Notes under the pieces: generated by a model | Told to the model about the DNA's origin: nothing | The model's database searches: none | Seen by the model: the letters and a program-made list of their open reading frames with translations, nothing else | Shown here: in pieces, positions 19,004 to 29,954 of the stretch | How positions within the stretch are numbered: position 1 is the stretch's first letter | Layout of the letters: each line of letters starts with the position of its first letter | From: Thalassospira sp. ER-Se-21-Dark | GTDB lineage: Bacteria > Pseudomonadota > Alphaproteobacteria > Rhodospirillales > Thalassospiraceae | Length of the DNA: 64,000 nt | Direction of reading: 5' to 3' | NCBI RefSeq assembly: GCF_017922435.1 | Contig: NZ_VDEZ01000005.1 | Location: forward strand, 62,001 to 126,000 | Program-made: the position numbers and the translations under genes

Positions 19004-19918
19004 TTAGCGGGGGTACGCGCGGCGCTCGCTATTTTCGCGGAAAGCTGTGACCGGCACACCGGGCACTTCAACGCGCAGCTTGACCAACTTCCCGGCATGC
19101 GGGAATTCAGCGCGTTTTTCAGGGCTATAGCCTTCCTGATGGCTGGTGACATACAGCGTCTTCATGTCCGGCCCGCCGAAACACGGCATGGTCGGATTGG
19201 GCATTGGCATCGGGATCGATTTCAAAAGCGTCCCATCCGGGGCAAAGCGATTAAGGTTGCCCGCCGACACCCCGGCCGACCAATAGCACCCTTCGGCATC
19301 CACAGCCCCGCCATCGGGACGGCCAAGCCGATCATCGAGATCAAGGTAACGCGTGCAGTTGGAAATATTGCCCGTGGCAACATCAAAATCCCAGCGATTG
19401 ACCCACGGCCCGCGTGAGTCCGAGTGATACATTTTCGTCCCGTCAGCGGACCAGGCAATACCGTTGGAAATTTTGAAACCGGTTGCCTTTTCCTCGATCT
19501 TGCCATCAGCGGTAATTCGATAGAGCGAGGCAATAGGCATCTTTTCAGGATTGTCATCCATGGTGCCGACCCAGAACGCGCCATCCGGGCCGATCTTGCC
19601 ATCATTGGTGCGGCTGTTGATCCCGTCTTCAATGCGACACAGCGGGGCGCGCGCGTCGGTTTTCGGATCAAGGAAAAGGATATCCTTGCGCAGGGCCACG
19701 ATAATGCGGCCCTGATCGGTCAGCCCGAAACAGCCAAGCTCGCTGTCAAAGGTCCATGTTTTGCGCAGGCCTGTGGCAACATCAAGCGCGTGCAGTTTGC
19801 AATTAAGGATGTCTGTCCAGTAAAGCCGATTGTTGGCCGCATCCCAATTGGGGCATTCCGCCAAAGTGAAAGTCTCATCACTGAGAATTTCCGGCTGATA
19901 CATTACACCACCGGTCAT
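19004..19918 (-). CDS. SMP-30/gluconolactonase-family sugar lactonase
   Basis: A 304-residue beta-propeller lactonase of the SMP-30 family, related to the gene at 77-967. It has the metal-binding AECPNWDAANNRLYWTD near residues 18-34, NDGKIGPDGAFWVGTM near 100 and NGIAWSADGTKMYHSDS near 145. A GGGAG site precedes the start. In this locus it probably opens the aldarolactone made by uronate dehydrogenase, linking udh to the dehydratase; that pathway role is inference. Confidence 0.87.
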   Translation of the reverse strand: MTGGVMYQPEILSDETFTLAECPNWDAANNRLYWTDILNCKLHALDVATGLRKTWTFDSELGCFGLTDQGRIIVALRKDILFLDPKTDARAPLCRIEDGINSRTNDGKIGPDGAFWVGTMDDNPEKMPIASLYRITADGKIEEKATGFKISNGIAWSADGTKMYHSDSRGPWVNRWDFDVATGNISNCTRYLDLDDRLGRPDGGAVDAEGCYWSAGVSAGNLNRFAPDGTLLKSIPMPMPNPTMPCFGGPDMKTLYVTSHQEGYSPEKRAEFPHAGKLVKLRVEVPGVPVTAFRENSERRAYPR

Positions 19919-19930
19919 CGCACACTCCCA

Positions 19931-19947
19931 AATTCATATGATTAATT
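19931..19947. promoter_or_regulatory. Candidate operator upstream of the SMP-30 lactonase
   Basis: AATTCATATGATTAATT contains the palindrome TCATATGA and sits 13 bp before the lactonase start. The same core occurs at 21875-21884 before the aldose epimerase gene. It is a likely site for one of the two GntR proteins. Confidence 0.45.
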
Positions 19948-20042
19948 TTTGTTGTGTCTGGTTTGCCAGTCCGGGGCCCTGTTCGTCAACAGCATTTGTG
20001 CCCGCCCCTACCCGTATCCGTCAGGCCAGGCAGCACATTTAT

Positions 20043-20759
20043 TTACTTGTCGCGGGCGTGATCGGTGACGCGTTGGCGGGCCTGGTGCAGGTGATAGCGC
20101 ATCATCAGTTCGGCACTATTGCCATCATGGCCAAGGATCGCATCATAGATCTGGCGGTGTTCAGACAACACCTTTTGCGCACGTTCGGCCGAGCCACCGC
20201 GCGTGATATTAAGCGCCACACGCATGGATTTCGACATTACTTCATGCAGGGAATTAAGGATGGTCACGAAAATCTCGTTGCCGCTGGCACGGGCAATCGC
20301 CATGTGAAAGGCCAGATCGGCCTTGTCGGCAATATCACCGGCCGACACCCCGTCTTCGAGCAGTTTAAGCGCATTTTCAATTTCGCGATGATGGCGCGGG
20401 CTGGCGCGTTCGGCGGCCATGCGGGCCGTTGTGCCCTCGATCGCGGAACGTGCTTCAAAGCAACGCAGAAGCCCCGCGACATCGCTGACACCTCCAAACT
20501 CGATCAAGCCTTGTGGCGGGCGTTTTTTAACAAACGACCCAACCCCTTGGCGGGCATAGACCAATCCATCAGATTGCAGTTTGCGCAACGCTTCGCGCAC
20601 AACCGGACGCGACACGCCAAAGGACGCACAAATTTCATTTTCCGAGGGCAGCTTCGCACCTTCGGCAAGGTTGCCCGAGATGATCTGTTCAAGGATCTGA
20701 CCATAAAGCTGATCGGCAAGCTTTTCGCGCTTCTGAACCCTTAAAAGCAATTCCGACAT
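20043..20759 (-). CDS. GntR-family regulator, FadR/FCD subfamily (1)
   Basis: A 238-residue repressor. The N-terminal winged helix (EGAKLPSENEICASFGVSRPVVREALRKLQSDGLVYARQGVGSFV) covers about residues 32-77. The all-helical FCD ligand domain includes FEARSAIEGTTARMAAERA and HMAIARASGNEIF, with the histidines that usually hold a metal or acid ligand. FCD regulators commonly sense sugar acids. It sits within the uronate locus, and a perfect 20-bp palindrome precedes it, suggesting autoregulation. Confidence 0.9.
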   Translation of the reverse strand: MSELLLRVQKREKLADQLYGQILEQIISGNLAEGAKLPSENEICASFGVSRPVVREALRKLQSDGLVYARQGVGSFVKKRPPQGLIEFGGVSDVAGLLRCFEARSAIEGTTARMAAERASPRHHREIENALKLLEDGVSAGDIADKADLAFHMAIARASGNEIFVTILNSLHEVMSKSMRVALNITRGGSAERAQKVLSEHRQIYDAILGHDGNSAELMMRYHLHQARQRVTDHARDK

Positions 20760-20784
20760 CCGTCCCCCGGACTTGTTATCTTGT

Positions 20785-20804
20785 AAAACTTACTTGTAAG
20801 TTTT
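20785..20804. promoter_or_regulatory. Perfect palindrome upstream of GntR gene (1), probable operator
   Basis: AAAACTTACTTGTAAGTTTT is a perfect 9-2-9 palindrome about 25 bp ahead of the regulator gene. Its core ACTTGTAA recurs before dctP. It probably binds this GntR protein. Confidence 0.65.
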
Positions 20805-20858
20805 TATCGATAAACTTCTGGTCGGTAAAGCCTTTGCCGATCTGCCTGCCGTTTCGGA

Positions 20859-21848
20859 TCAATCCACCAGCGAATAGTCGCGGTTGCCCGGTTTGCCGAA
20901 AACCTCGTCCTCGTCTACCAAGCCGCTATCAGGTGTTTCATGCAAGGTCGGGATCAGCGTCATGGTCCCGGTCAGCGTCTGGTTGTTATCAAGCACGACA
21001 AGATCGCCGAGTTCCTTGAATTCCGGACGGTTATGAACGTTTGGCACGTGCGATACCGGCTCGACACAGAATGTCTTGCCGTCTTCGGGGATATAGAATT
21101 GCACGTTTGAAAGGCTGTCGCTTGCCAGCATCTTCACACTGTAACCGGCATCCTGCCAGACCATGTCGGCTTCAAGGTGCCAACCTGCATAATGAGCATC
21201 AAGTGCCAGGTTATGGCGGATCATGCGACCATCGGAAAAATCGCGGCCCAGATCAATCACCGTGCGCGCGGTCGGCAGCATATCCTCGTCCGTGGCAAAA
21301 CTGTCAGAGGCAATAAAGGCGACCGAAACATCTTCGCCACCCGGGAACCAGGGATGCAGGCCAATGCCATAGGGCATCGGTGTTCTGCCCAAATGGCGCA
21401 CACCGATTTCGATGGTCACATCCCCCTCGGTGACCTTGATTTCCTGCCAGGCGACGTAGACAAAGCCACTTTGCGGGTCGTCATGTTTGTGATTGAAGCG
21501 CAGCGTATCAACAGTCGGGCGTTCGATCTGCCACTCGGAAGACCGGCCAAAGCCGTGAATGGCATGCGGGCTGGGTGGGCGGTTGGCAGGGACCTTGACG
21601 ATACGGCCATCAAATTCGAACTCGGCAAAGGCCAGTCGGTTGGCAAACGGCACCATCGGGAAACAGCCCAAATTTGACGGATTGCCCGATGCAATCGCCT
21701 CCGGGGTGACCGGACGCAACAAATTGATAATGCCCTTGCCATCCGGGCGGATCCAGTCAATCCGCGATATCGCCCCACCGTCTGGGACAATCCCGATCTG
21801 AAAAGGGCCACTGTTCCAACGGTATTCAGGTTCGCCTTTTTTGGCCAT
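20859..21848 (-). CDS. Aldose 1-epimerase (galactose mutarotase) family protein
   Basis: A 329-residue protein with the galactose-mutarotase-like beta-sandwich. It shows SNLGCFPMVPFANRLAFAEFEF (substrate arginine near residue 76), PSPHAIHGFGRSSEW (conserved His) and YGIGLHPWFP (second His near 170). The C-terminal FCVEPVSHVPN carries the catalytic glutamate. The family interconverts sugar anomers and would feed the correct anomer to uronate dehydrogenase. The ATG at 21848 has GAGG upstream; a TTG at 21869 is less likely. Confidence 0.85.
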   Translation of the reverse strand: MAKKGEPEYRWNSGPFQIGIVPDGGAISRIDWIRPDGKGIINLLRPVTPEAIASGNPSNLGCFPMVPFANRLAFAEFEFDGRIVKVPANRPPSPHAIHGFGRSSEWQIERPTVDTLRFNHKHDDPQSGFVYVAWQEIKVTEGDVTIEIGVRHLGRTPMPYGIGLHPWFPGGEDVSVAFIASDSFATDEDMLPTARTVIDLGRDFSDGRMIRHNLALDAHYAGWHLEADMVWQDAGYSVKMLASDSLSNVQFYIPEDGKTFCVEPVSHVPNVHNRPEFKELGDLVVLDNNQTLTGTMTLIPTLHETPDSGLVDEDEVFGKPGNRDYSLVD

Positions 21849-21874
21849 TCCTGTGTGCCTCAAATCCAACCAAA

Positions 21875-21884
21875 ATCATATGAT
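21875..21884. promoter_or_regulatory. Palindrome between aldose epimerase and GntR gene (2)
   Basis: ATCATATGAT is a perfect 10-bp palindrome in the divergent promoter region. It shares its core with 19931-19947. It is probably the operator of GntR regulator 2. Confidence 0.45.
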
Positions 21885-22010
21885 GACTTTACAGAACCAC
21901 TATCGTTCGATTAATTGAAGATTGTAACTCTGCTGGCGCCAAACAATCCTTAACGCCACACCGCCATTTTTTATCTGGTTGTTTTACACCGGAATTATCG
22001 GATACGCAAA

Positions 22011-22742
22011 ATGAACAAGCCACGTGTGTCGGCCGCCCCGCGCAAAGTCTCGCTGACCGAAAAAGTGATCGCCAGCCTGCGCCAAGAGATCGAAAGCGGG
22101 CAACGCGAACCCGGAAGCAAATTGCCGACCGAACCGGTTCTGACCGAACAGTTCGGCGTCAGCCGCACCGTGATCCGCGAAGCAATTGCCGCCCTTAAGG
22201 CCGACGGGTTGCTGGAACCGCGTCAGGGTGCCGGGGTGTTTGTTCTGTCGCCGCAAACGCGGGCCAATGATAAATCGATCTTTGCGGTTGATTACGCGCA
22301 AGTTTCCGACGTTCTGGAAATCCTTGAATTGCGCATGGCGGTCGAGATCGAGGCGGCCGGACTTGCCTGCACGCGAGGCTCTGTCGCGCAGCAAACCAAG
22401 ATTTACGAGGCGATGGCCAGAATGGAACGCGCCCTTGAAAAGGGCGAGCCGACCGAACAGGCCGATTTCGAATTTCACAGCGCGATTGCGTCCGCCACCA
22501 ACAATCGCCGCTTTGCCGAGTTCCTCGAACATCTGGGCGATAAAACCATCCCGCGCGCGCAATTGCGCCGCCGCCCGCCAGAGGCCGAAGACCAAAAGGC
22601 CTATATGCAGATGATCACCGGTGAACATCGCCGGATTTATGATGCGATTGCCGCACGTGACGAAGATACCGCCCGCAAGGCGATGCGCGATCACCTCAGC
22701 CAAAGCCAGACCCGCTATCAGAAACTTCTGACCCAACGGTAA
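22011..22742 (+). CDS. GntR-family regulator, FadR/FCD subfamily (2)
   Basis: A 243-residue repressor with an N-terminal winged helix (PGSKLPTEPVLTEQFGVSRTVIREAIAALKADGLLEPRQGAGVFVL, about 34-78). A C-terminal FCD domain follows (LELRMAVEIEAAGLACTRGS, DFEFHSAIASATNN). It is divergent from the aldose epimerase gene, with a TCATATGA palindrome between them. The two GntR proteins of the locus are clearly different and probably answer to different sugar acids. Confidence 0.9.
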   Translation: MNKPRVSAAPRKVSLTEKVIASLRQEIESGQREPGSKLPTEPVLTEQFGVSRTVIREAIAALKADGLLEPRQGAGVFVLSPQTRANDKSIFAVDYAQVSDVLEILELRMAVEIEAAGLACTRGSVAQQTKIYEAMARMERALEKGEPTEQADFEFHSAIASATNNRRFAEFLEHLGDKTIPRAQLRRRPPEAEDQKAYMQMITGEHRRIYDAIAARDEDTARKAMRDHLSQSQTRYQKLLTQR

Positions 22743-22748
22743 GCTGCG

Positions 22749-23510
22749 CTATACCGCAATCGCCTGTGCCAACATCGACATGTCGGAAATAACAATGTCA
22801 GCACCGGCTTCGTAAAGTCGCTGGCTGGCGGTTTGGGGATCATCGGCATAATGCCCGCCGCCGACAAAACCGATGCATTTCATGCCCGCCGCCCGTGCCG
22901 CCGTCACCCCGGCAACAGAATCTTCGATCACGATGGCATCACCCGGGGCATATCCCATAGCATCGGCCGCATGCAGGAAAAGATCCGGGGCCGGTTTGCC
23001 GTTTTCAACGAAATCAGCACTATAAACACGCCCGTCAAACCATGGGCCAAGGCCCGTGACCTGCATGGTTTTTTCAAGCCGTTCGACAGAACTGCTTGAT
23101 GAAATGCAAAAGGCAATATCGCGTGCCTGAAGAACGGTCAGAACGGTTTCGATCCCGTCAATCTTGCTCAGGTCGCGGTCATAGCGGTCAAACAGCATTT
23201 TATAGTAATACGGTTTGAATTCCGCACTGACATCGCGGCCGGTTTGGGTTTTGATATATTCAATCGGTGCGGAACTTGATCGTCCGGTAAACCGGTCCGA
23301 TACGTCGCGCAGACTGAGCGGCGCGTTAAAGTGTTCCAGCACATCGACAAGGGTTGCCAACGAGATCGGTTCGCTATTGACCAGAACGCCGTCACAGTCA
23401 AACAGGACAACACGACAGGCGTCAAACAGACCTTGGATCTCTGATGCTGACGTTACGATACCGGCCCCGACATCATCGGTCGGGCCTTGGACATTGTTTC
23501 CTCGGGCCAT
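22749..23510 (-). CDS. HAD-superfamily subfamily IA hydrolase (sugar phosphatase/phosphoglucomutase-like)
   Basis: A 253-residue HAD enzyme. Motif I is FDCDGVLVNSEP near residues 38-49, motif II the SSSSS segment near 138-142, motif III the lysine of NGKPAPD near 170 and motif IV VIEDSVAG near 194-201. The four-helix cap between motifs I and II is typical of beta-phosphoglucomutase-like phosphatases. It is divergent from the FGGY kinase, so a role in the same sugar pathway is plausible. The substrate is unknown. Confidence 0.85.
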   Translation of the reverse strand: MARGNNVQGPTDDVGAGIVTSASEIQGLFDACRVVLFDCDGVLVNSEPISLATLVDVLEHFNAPLSLRDVSDRFTGRSSSAPIEYIKTQTGRDVSAEFKPYYYKMLFDRYDRDLSKIDGIETVLTVLQARDIAFCISSSSSVERLEKTMQVTGLGPWFDGRVYSADFVENGKPAPDLFLHAADAMGYAPGDAIVIEDSVAGVTAARAAGMKCIGFVGGGHYADDPQTASQRLYEAGADIVISDMSMLAQAIAV

Positions 23511-23725
23511 GTTGAACCTGGCTTGTGTGATTTATGTTATCGCTACAGCGTAGCTAAGAGATAAGTTCAGCGTCAACAAAAATGAACATTTGACCAATTA
23601 ATGAACTTTTGATCAACTCAGGCAAAATTGAGCTCAAAACAGACACAACAACAGCCCAAACAAAAGATCACCCGGCATCGGAGAAATCCCGAAAAGCTAG
23701 GGGATATGCGGAGGAGTACCCGATC

Positions 23726-25315
23726 ATGAGTCCCACTTACCCCTGTTTTGTCGGTGTCGATGTCGGCACCGGAAGTGCGCGCGCCGGCGTCTTTGACGCC
23801 AATGGCAAATTGCTTGGCAGTGCCGCACACGCGATTGCGATGAACCGGCCAAAGCCCGATTTCGTCGAACAGGATTCTGAAAATATCTGGCAGTCGGTCT
23901 GTCAGTCGGTACGTGATGCCATGGCCAAATCCGAAGTCCCCGCGCAAAAGGTCGCCGCCATCGGGTTTGATGCCACCTGCTCGCTTGTGATCCGCGATCA
24001 GGATAACAAACCAATGGGTGTCACCCCCGATGGCGCGGACAACTGGGATGTGATTGTCTGGATGGATCACCGGGCCGTCCGCGAGGCCGAGGAATGCACC
24101 GCCACCGGCGCCAAGGTGCTGGAATATATTGGCGGCACCATGTCGCCCGAAATGGAAATCCCCAAATTGATGTGGCTGAAACGCCATCACAACACGGCCT
24201 GGCAGAAAATGGGTGCTGCCTATGATCTGGCCGATTTCCTGTCATTCCGCGCCACCGGCAGCAACGCCCGGTCCTGCTGCACGGTGACGTGCAAATGGAC
24301 CTATCTTGCCCATCAGGATCAGCCATGGGATCGCGATTTCCTGAAAGCAATCGACATGGAAGACCTGAATGACAAGATCAACATGCATGACAGTGCGCTT
24401 GCGGTTGGGGAACTGATCGGATCCCTTTCCGAACAGGGGGCAGCCGACCTTGGCCTGACCACCGACTGTGTCGTCGGGGCTGGCCTGATTGATGCCCATG
24501 CCGGGGCGCTGGGTACACTTGGTGAATATCTTGATGGCAACCTTGATCAGCATTTTGCGATGATCGCGGGGACATCGACCTGCCACATGGCGTTATCGAA
24601 AGAACCCCGCTTTATCAAGGGTGTCTGGGGCCCCTATTTTGGGGCGATTGCCCCGAACCTTTGGCTTAATGAAGGCGGACAATCGGCGACCGGTGCGTTG
24701 CTCGATCACATCGTTGCCATGCATCCGTTTTCCCATGACATGGGCCGTGATGCCCATAAGCTTGCCGGTGAAAAACTGATGCCGATGATGGCAGAAAAGA
24801 CCGATCTGGCGCCGCGCCTGCATGTTCTGCCAGATTTCCATGGCAACCGCTCGCCGCTGGCCGACCCCGAAGCCCTTGGCGTGATTTCCGGCCTGACACT
24901 GGATCAGAGCGAGGAAAGCTTCCTGAAGCTTTATTGGGCGACTGCTTGCGCGATTGCCTATGGCACGCGTCATATCATCGATGCGATGAATGATACCGGC
25001 TATGACATCACCCACATCCACCTGAGCGGCGGGCACACCGCCAGCAAGGTATTGGTGAAACTCTATGCCGATGTCACCGGCTGTACGGTCGTGATGTCTG
25101 ACTGCGAGGAGCCGGTTCTTCTGGGATCGGCGATGCTGGCCGCAGGTGCCCTTGATGCAAAAGGCGGCCTTGCCCGGGCCGCACGCCAGATGGCAGGCAA
25201 GGAAACCGCCCATGCGCCCGACCCGTCAGCCAAGGCAGATCATGATCGCAGATACGCCATTTTCCATCAGATGCACGCCCACCGTCAGAGCCTTGATAGC
25301 ATGAGCAAAACCTGA
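23726..25315 (+). CDS. FGGY-family carbohydrate kinase (pentulose/ribulokinase type)
   Basis: A 529-residue sugar kinase. The N-terminal phosphate-binding loop FVGVDVGTGSARAGVFD spans about residues 7-23. VIVWMDHRA near 110 gives the conserved catalytic-region motif. The C-terminal HIHLSGGHTASKVLVKLYADVTG (about 430-452) is the FGGY C-terminal signature. The pattern is closest to the D-ribulokinase/FGGY branch. A GGAGGAG site 8 bases upstream fixes the ATG at 23726. No uptake gene for its sugar lies next to it. Confidence 0.87.
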   Translation: MSPTYPCFVGVDVGTGSARAGVFDANGKLLGSAAHAIAMNRPKPDFVEQDSENIWQSVCQSVRDAMAKSEVPAQKVAAIGFDATCSLVIRDQDNKPMGVTPDGADNWDVIVWMDHRAVREAEECTATGAKVLEYIGGTMSPEMEIPKLMWLKRHHNTAWQKMGAAYDLADFLSFRATGSNARSCCTVTCKWTYLAHQDQPWDRDFLKAIDMEDLNDKINMHDSALAVGELIGSLSEQGAADLGLTTDCVVGAGLIDAHAGALGTLGEYLDGNLDQHFAMIAGTSTCHMALSKEPRFIKGVWGPYFGAIAPNLWLNEGGQSATGALLDHIVAMHPFSHDMGRDAHKLAGEKLMPMMAEKTDLAPRLHVLPDFHGNRSPLADPEALGVISGLTLDQSEESFLKLYWATACAIAYGTRHIIDAMNDTGYDITHIHLSGGHTASKVLVKLYADVTGCTVVMSDCEEPVLLGSAMLAAGALDAKGGLARAARQMAGKETAHAPDPSAKADHDRRYAIFHQMHAHRQSLDSMSKT

Positions 25316-25420
25316 CTTTTGCCTGCCCAAAAGTTCGATATCTGCGCCGTTCGTGCGAGTTTGGCACGGCGCACCCTATCCAAAAGGCGCTTGACCTTAT
25401 TGGGGGTTGCGGTCAAAACA

Positions 25421-25450
25421 AAAGGGCCGATGCAAACGCATCGGCCCTTT
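25421..25450 (+). terminator. Terminator downstream of the FGGY kinase
   Basis: Arms AAAGGGCCGATGC and GCATCGGCCCTTT around AAAC, followed by a pyrimidine-rich CTTTC. It lies about 100 bp after the kinase stop. Confidence 0.8.
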
Positions 25451-25525
25451 CTTTCGCACGCGCAACGGCGGGGTCGGGGGATCATGCAGAAGTTTAAATT
25501 CTGCACCGTCACGGCGCGATGCCGT

Positions 25526-25558
25526 TTAAGGCCAGCCTTTTGATAAGGCTGGCCTTAA
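25526..25558 (-). terminator. Terminator of the RND efflux operon
   Basis: A stem with 14-base perfect arms TTAAGGCCAGCCTT and its complement with a 5-base loop, directly after the RND pump stop at 25562. It lies between convergent units. Confidence 0.75.
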
Positions 25559-25561
25559 ATT

Positions 25562-28500
25562 TTATTCAGCCGGATGTTCGTGGGCAGCCTGGACTTCGCC
25601 CTTTTTCTTCCGGTTCTTGGCAAAGGTGCCAACAATCAGAACAAAGAACAGCGGCACAAAGAAGATCGCAAGCACGGTTGCCGCAATCATCCCGCCCATC
25701 ACACCGGTACCCACGGCCACACGGGCCCCGGCACCGGCACCGGTCGAAATTGCCAGTGGCACGACACCAAGGGTAAAGGCCATCGACGTCATGATGATCG
25801 GACGCAGACGCTGGCGGGCGGCCTCGACTGTTGCCTCCAGAAGCCCCATGCCCTGGTCGTAAAGTTCGCGGGCGAACTCGACAATCAGGATGGCGTTCTT
25901 GGCCGACAAACCGATCGTCGTCAGGATCGCCACCTGGAAATAGACGTCATCAGGCAGACCACGCAGCATCGCTGCGATCACCGCACCAAGGACACCCAGC
26001 GGCACGACCATCATTACCGAAATCGGAATGGCCCAGCTTTCATAAAGCGCTGCCAGACACAGGAAGACGACGATCATCGACAGGGCATACAATGCTGGTC
26101 CCTGTTCACCCGCTTCGCGTTCTTCATAGGACAGTCCCTGCCATTCAAGGCCGATACCACCCGGAAGCTTGTTTACCAGTTCCTGCATTGCGTTCATCGC
26201 GTCACCCGATGCCACACCCGGGGCGGCAGAGCCCTGAATGTTGAGCGAGGACAGACCGTTGAAGCGTTCCAGACGCGGCGAACCATATGTCCATTCCGAC
26301 GAAGAGACAGCCGAAATCGGCACCATCTCGCCCATCTGGTTGCGGACATACCAGTAATCCATGTCTTCGGGCATCATGCGGTATTTGGCATCTGCCTGCA
26401 TATAGACGCGCTTGACCCGGCCATTTTCGATGAAGTCGTTGACGTAGCTTGACCCCCAGGCCGCGGCCAATGTCTGGTTGATGTCAGCAATGCTCACGCC
26501 AAGGGCGCTGGCCTTTTCCTGATCAATATTGACGTTTAGCTGCGGGGTATCATTGAGGCCGTTGGGGCGCACACCAACAAGACGCGGGTCCTGTGATGCC
26601 ATACCCAAAAGCTGGTTACGGGCAGCAATCAGGGCATCGTGACCAATGCCACCGCGGTCAACAAGCTGCAGGTCAAAGCCGTTTGCAGTACCCAGTTCGA
26701 TAATCGCTGGCGGTGCAAAGGCAAAGACCATGGCTTCGCGGATCTGGGCAAACGCGCCATAGGCACGTCCAATCACCGCATCAACCGATTGATCCGGGCG
26801 GGTACGTTCCGACCAGTCTTTCAGGTTCACGAACGCAATACCGGCGTTCTGGCCACTGCCGGCGAACGAGAAGCCGGCAACCGTGAACAGACCATCGATG
26901 TTTTCCGCTTCGTTCTCCATGAAGTGTGTTTCAAGCTTCTTGAGAACTTCAACGGTGCGTTCCTGAGACGCGCCAGCCGGAAGCTGGACCATGGCAAACA
27001 TGATGCCCTGATCTTCTTCTGGCAGGAACGACCCCGGCAGACGGCCAAACAGCGCAATCAGCGCCGCGACAAGAATGCCGTAAACGAACAGATAGCGCCA
27101 TTTGCGGTTCACGACATGGCCAACACTGCCTTGATAGAAGTTGTTGGTCTTGTCGAACCCGCGGTTAAACCAGCCAAACGGGCCTTTCTTCTTGCTCGGG
27201 TCTTCATGACCGGGCTTAAGCATGGTTGCGCAAAGTGCCGGGGTCAGAACAATCGCCACAACCACCGAAAGTGCCATGGCCGAAACGATCGTGACCGAGA
27301 ACTGGCGATAAATCGCCCCGGTCGACCCGGCAAAGAAGGCCATCGGCACAAACACCGCTGACAGCACCAGGGCAATACCAATCAGCGCACCAGTAATCTG
27401 GCCCATCGATTTCCGCGTTGCTTCACGTGGCGGAAGACCGTCTTCGTGCATCACACGTTCGACGTTTTCAACCACAACAATCGCGTCATCGACCAGAAGC
27501 CCGATGGCCAGCACCATGGCAAACATGGTCAGCGTGTTGATCGAATAGCCAAAGGCCGCAAGGATCCCGAATGTGCCGAGCAAGACAACCGGCACGGCAA
27601 TCGTCGGAATAAGCGTTGCCCGCCAGTTCTGCAGGAACAGGAACATCACCAGGAAGACGAGGACAATCGCCTCGAACAGGGTATGGACCACTTCCTCGAT
27701 CGACACTTCGACAAACGGCGTCGTGTCATAGGGATAGACGATCTCGATGCCTTGCGGGAAGAACGGTTTCAGTTCTGCCAGACGGGCCTTGACCGCATCT
27801 GCGGTATCAAGCGCGTTGGCACCGGTGGCAAGGTTGATACCAATACCGGTTGCCGACTGCGCATTGTACCGCCCGACGATGCTATAGCTTTCACCGCCGA
27901 TCTCGATGCGCGCTACATCACCAAGACGCACCTGCGAGCCATCGGTTTCGACCCTTAGCAGGATGTTGGAGAATTCATCGACCGTCTGAAGTTTGCTTTG
28001 CGCGGTGATGGTTGCGTTGATCTGCTGACCGTCAATCGACGGCGCGCCGCCAATCTGACCGGCGGTAACTTCGGTGTTTTGTGCCTCGATGGCATTGTTA
28101 ACATCCATCACCGTCAGGTTATAGGACAGCATCTTGTTCGGATCGAGCCAGATGCGCATCGCGTGCTGCGCACCAAACACCTGAACCGAACCAACACCGT
28201 TCACACGGGCAATCGGGTCCTCCACCGACGAAACGACGAAGTCCGAAAGGTCTTCGGCATCCATCGATCCGTCTGCCGAGACAAAGCCGACAACCATCAG
28301 GAACGAGCCACTGGACTTGCTAACCGTAACACCCTGCTGCTGCACTTCTGTCGGAAGGGACGACATGGCAGCCTGCAGTTTGTTCTGAACCTGAACCTGG
28401 GCGATGTCCGGATTGGCTTCGGGTTCGAAGGTCAGGGTCACTGTTGCCTGACCGTTCCCCGAAGACGTCGAGGACATATAACGCAGGTAATCAAGCCCGT

Positions 28501-28708
28501 TCATCTGTTGTTCGATCACCTGGGTGACCGTGTTTTCAACAGTTTGGGCCGATGCCCCCGGATAGGTTGCCTCGATCTCGACCGACGGCGGTGCAATCGA
28601 CGGATACTGTTCGATTGGCAACTGCCAAAGCGAAAGTCCCCCCGCCAACATGATCACCAGGGCGACAACCCAGGCGAAGACGGGGCGATCAATAAAGAAT
28701 TTTGCCAT
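25562..28708 (-). CDS. RND multidrug efflux pump inner-membrane protein (AcrB/MexB family, HAE1)
   Basis: A 1048-residue proton-driven exporter of the AcrB type, with 12 membrane helices and two large periplasmic loops. The start [21 protein letters not shown] is the family hallmark. [18 protein letters not shown] (about 403-420) holds the paired aspartates of the proton path, and [14 protein letters not shown] (about 940) holds the matching lysine. It is coupled to the adaptor gene, whose stop overlaps its ribosome-binding site. No outer-membrane channel gene is present here, so the pump must borrow one. Confidence 0.95.
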   Translation of the reverse strand: MAKFFIDRPVFAWVVALVIMLAGGLSLWQLPIEQYPSIAPPSVEIEATYPGASAQTVENTVTQVIEQQMNGLDYLRYMSSTSSGNGQATVTLTFEPEANPDIAQVQVQNKLQAAMSSLPTEVQQQGVTVSKSSGSFLMVVGFVSADGSMDAEDLSDFVVSSVEDPIARVNGVGSVQVFGAQHAMRIWLDPNKMLSYNLTVMDVNNAIEAQNTEVTAGQIGGAPSIDGQQINATITAQSKLQTVDEFSNILLRVETDGSQVRLGDVARIEIGGESYSIVGRYNAQSATGIGINLATGANALDTADAVKARLAELKPFFPQGIEIVYPYDTTPFVEVSIEEVVHTLFEAIVLVFLVMFLFLQNWRATLIPTIAVPVVLLGTFGILAAFGYSINTLTMFAMVLAIGLLVDDAIVVVENVERVMHEDGLPPREATRKSMGQITGALIGIALVLSAVFVPMAFFAGSTGAIYRQFSVTIVSAMALSVVVAIVLTPALCATMLKPGHEDPSKKKGPFGWFNRGFDKTNNFYQGSVGHVVNRKWRYLFVYGILVAALIALFGRLPGSFLPEEDQGIMFAMVQLPAGASQERTVEVLKKLETHFMENEAENIDGLFTVAGFSFAGSGQNAGIAFVNLKDWSERTRPDQSVDAVIGRAYGAFAQIREAMVFAFAPPAIIELGTANGFDLQLVDRGGIGHDALIAARNQLLGMASQDPRLVGVRPNGLNDTPQLNVNIDQEKASALGVSIADINQTLAAAWGSSYVNDFIENGRVKRVYMQADAKYRMMPEDMDYWYVRNQMGEMVPISAVSSSEWTYGSPRLERFNGLSSLNIQGSAAPGVASGDAMNAMQELVNKLPGGIGLEWQGLSYEEREAGEQGPALYALSMIVVFLCLAALYESWAIPISVMMVVPLGVLGAVIAAMLRGLPDDVYFQVAILTTIGLSAKNAILIVEFARELYDQGMGLLEATVEAARQRLRPIIMTSMAFTLGVVPLAISTGAGAGARVAVGTGVMGGMIAATVLAIFFVPLFFVLIVGTFAKNRKKKGEVQAAHEHPAE

Positions 28709-28719
28709 TGAATAAGTCC

Positions 28720-29883
28720 TTATTCGGCGGCTTTGGCGGTTTCAACGGGCTGTGGCGCAACCGGTGCACCCGGTCCGATACGCTGGATGCCATCAACAAT
28801 GACTTGCGCGCCATCTTCGATACCGGCCGTCACCAGCCAATCCTGTCCCTGCGACTGCTCAATCGTCAGATCCTTGGAGGCAACTTTGCCATCCTCGACG
28901 ACATAGGCATAAGCCGAGCCATCCGGGCGGCGCATCACCGCTTTTTGCGGCACAAGGAATGCGTCTTCAAGATGGCCCTGACGGACCTGACCGCGCACAA
29001 ACATACCGGGCAGAAGCGTGCCATCCGGGTTCGGGAACACAACGCGCAACCGTACCGTGCCGGTGGTTTCATTCACCGTCACATCGGAAAACTGCAAGGT
29101 GCCCTTGTGCGGATATTCTTCGCCGGTGGCATCAATGATCAGGGAAACCTCGATCTGGCCTTCCTCGATACCCTTGATGCGACCATTGCGGATGGCTTCC
29201 TTGATCTTCAGCAACCGGCCACCGGCCTGGGTCACATCGACATAGATCGGATCAAGCTGGGTGATGGTGGTCAGTTTTGCCGACTGATTGGCGGTCACAA
29301 GCGCACCTTCGGAATAATCCGACGAACCGATCTGACCGGAAATCGGTGCGGTGACCGTGGTGTAGGCGAGATTAATGCGCGCCTGTTCAAGCTCGGCACG
29401 TGCCGCGGCAACCGCTGCCTTGGCCTGTGCTTCGGCGGCAACTGCATCGTCATAGGTTTGCTGGCTGACGGCCTGCGACTTGATCAGCGGGTCATAGCGC
29501 GACCGCGTCTTGGTCGTCTGGTCAAGGGTTGCGCGCTGACGGGTCAGTTCGGCCTGGGCTGCATCAACGCGCGCAAGGTAAACTTCCTGATCAATCATAT
29601 AAAGCTGCTGACCGGCTTCAACAAACGCACCCTCGGTGAAGTTGCGTTCCTTGATAATGCCATCGACCTGCGGGCGGATGTCTGCTTGACGGAAGGCAAC
29701 GGTACGACCCGGCATTTCCTCAACCAGGTCAACAGTCTGCGCGTTCAGCGTCACGGTACCGACCGGGATCGCCTGTGGCTGTTGCTGGGCGGCTGCCTGT
29801 TGGTCGCCTTCGCTCTGCTCGCTGCAGGCGGCTACAAGCACGACAAGCGCTGCCATACCAGCGAATTTCAAACAAGATCGCAT
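28720..29883 (-). CDS. RND efflux periplasmic adaptor (AcrA/MexA family), lipoprotein
   Basis: A 387-residue membrane fusion protein. A lipoprotein signal ends at the lipobox VLVAACS, so Cys near residue 20 is probably lipidated. It has the biotinyl-lipoyl half motifs ([29 protein letters not shown] and [16 protein letters not shown], in parts), a helical hairpin between them and a C-terminal beta-barrel. The ATG at 29883 is preceded two codons upstream by a TTG that has a better-placed AGGA site; either may be used. It pairs with the pump downstream. Confidence 0.92.
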   Translation of the reverse strand: MRSCLKFAGMAALVVLVAACSEQSEGDQQAAAQQQPQAIPVGTVTLNAQTVDLVEEMPGRTVAFRQADIRPQVDGIIKERNFTEGAFVEAGQQLYMIDQEVYLARVDAAQAELTRQRATLDQTTKTRSRYDPLIKSQAVSQQTYDDAVAAEAQAKAAVAAARAELEQARINLAYTTVTAPISGQIGSSDYSEGALVTANQSAKLTTITQLDPIYVDVTQAGGRLLKIKEAIRNGRIKGIEEGQIEVSLIIDATGEEYPHKGTLQFSDVTVNETTGTVRLRVVFPNPDGTLLPGMFVRGQVRQGHLEDAFLVPQKAVMRRPDGSAYAYVVEDGKVASKDLTIEQSQGQDWLVTAGIEDGAQVIVDGIQRIGPGAPVAPQPVETAKAAE

Positions 29884-29954
29884 GGACAAAATGCTTATTC
29901 CTTCTAAGTCCGCGCAAAGCCGTGTGGTGTGCGCTTTGCCATTGCTTTTATAAA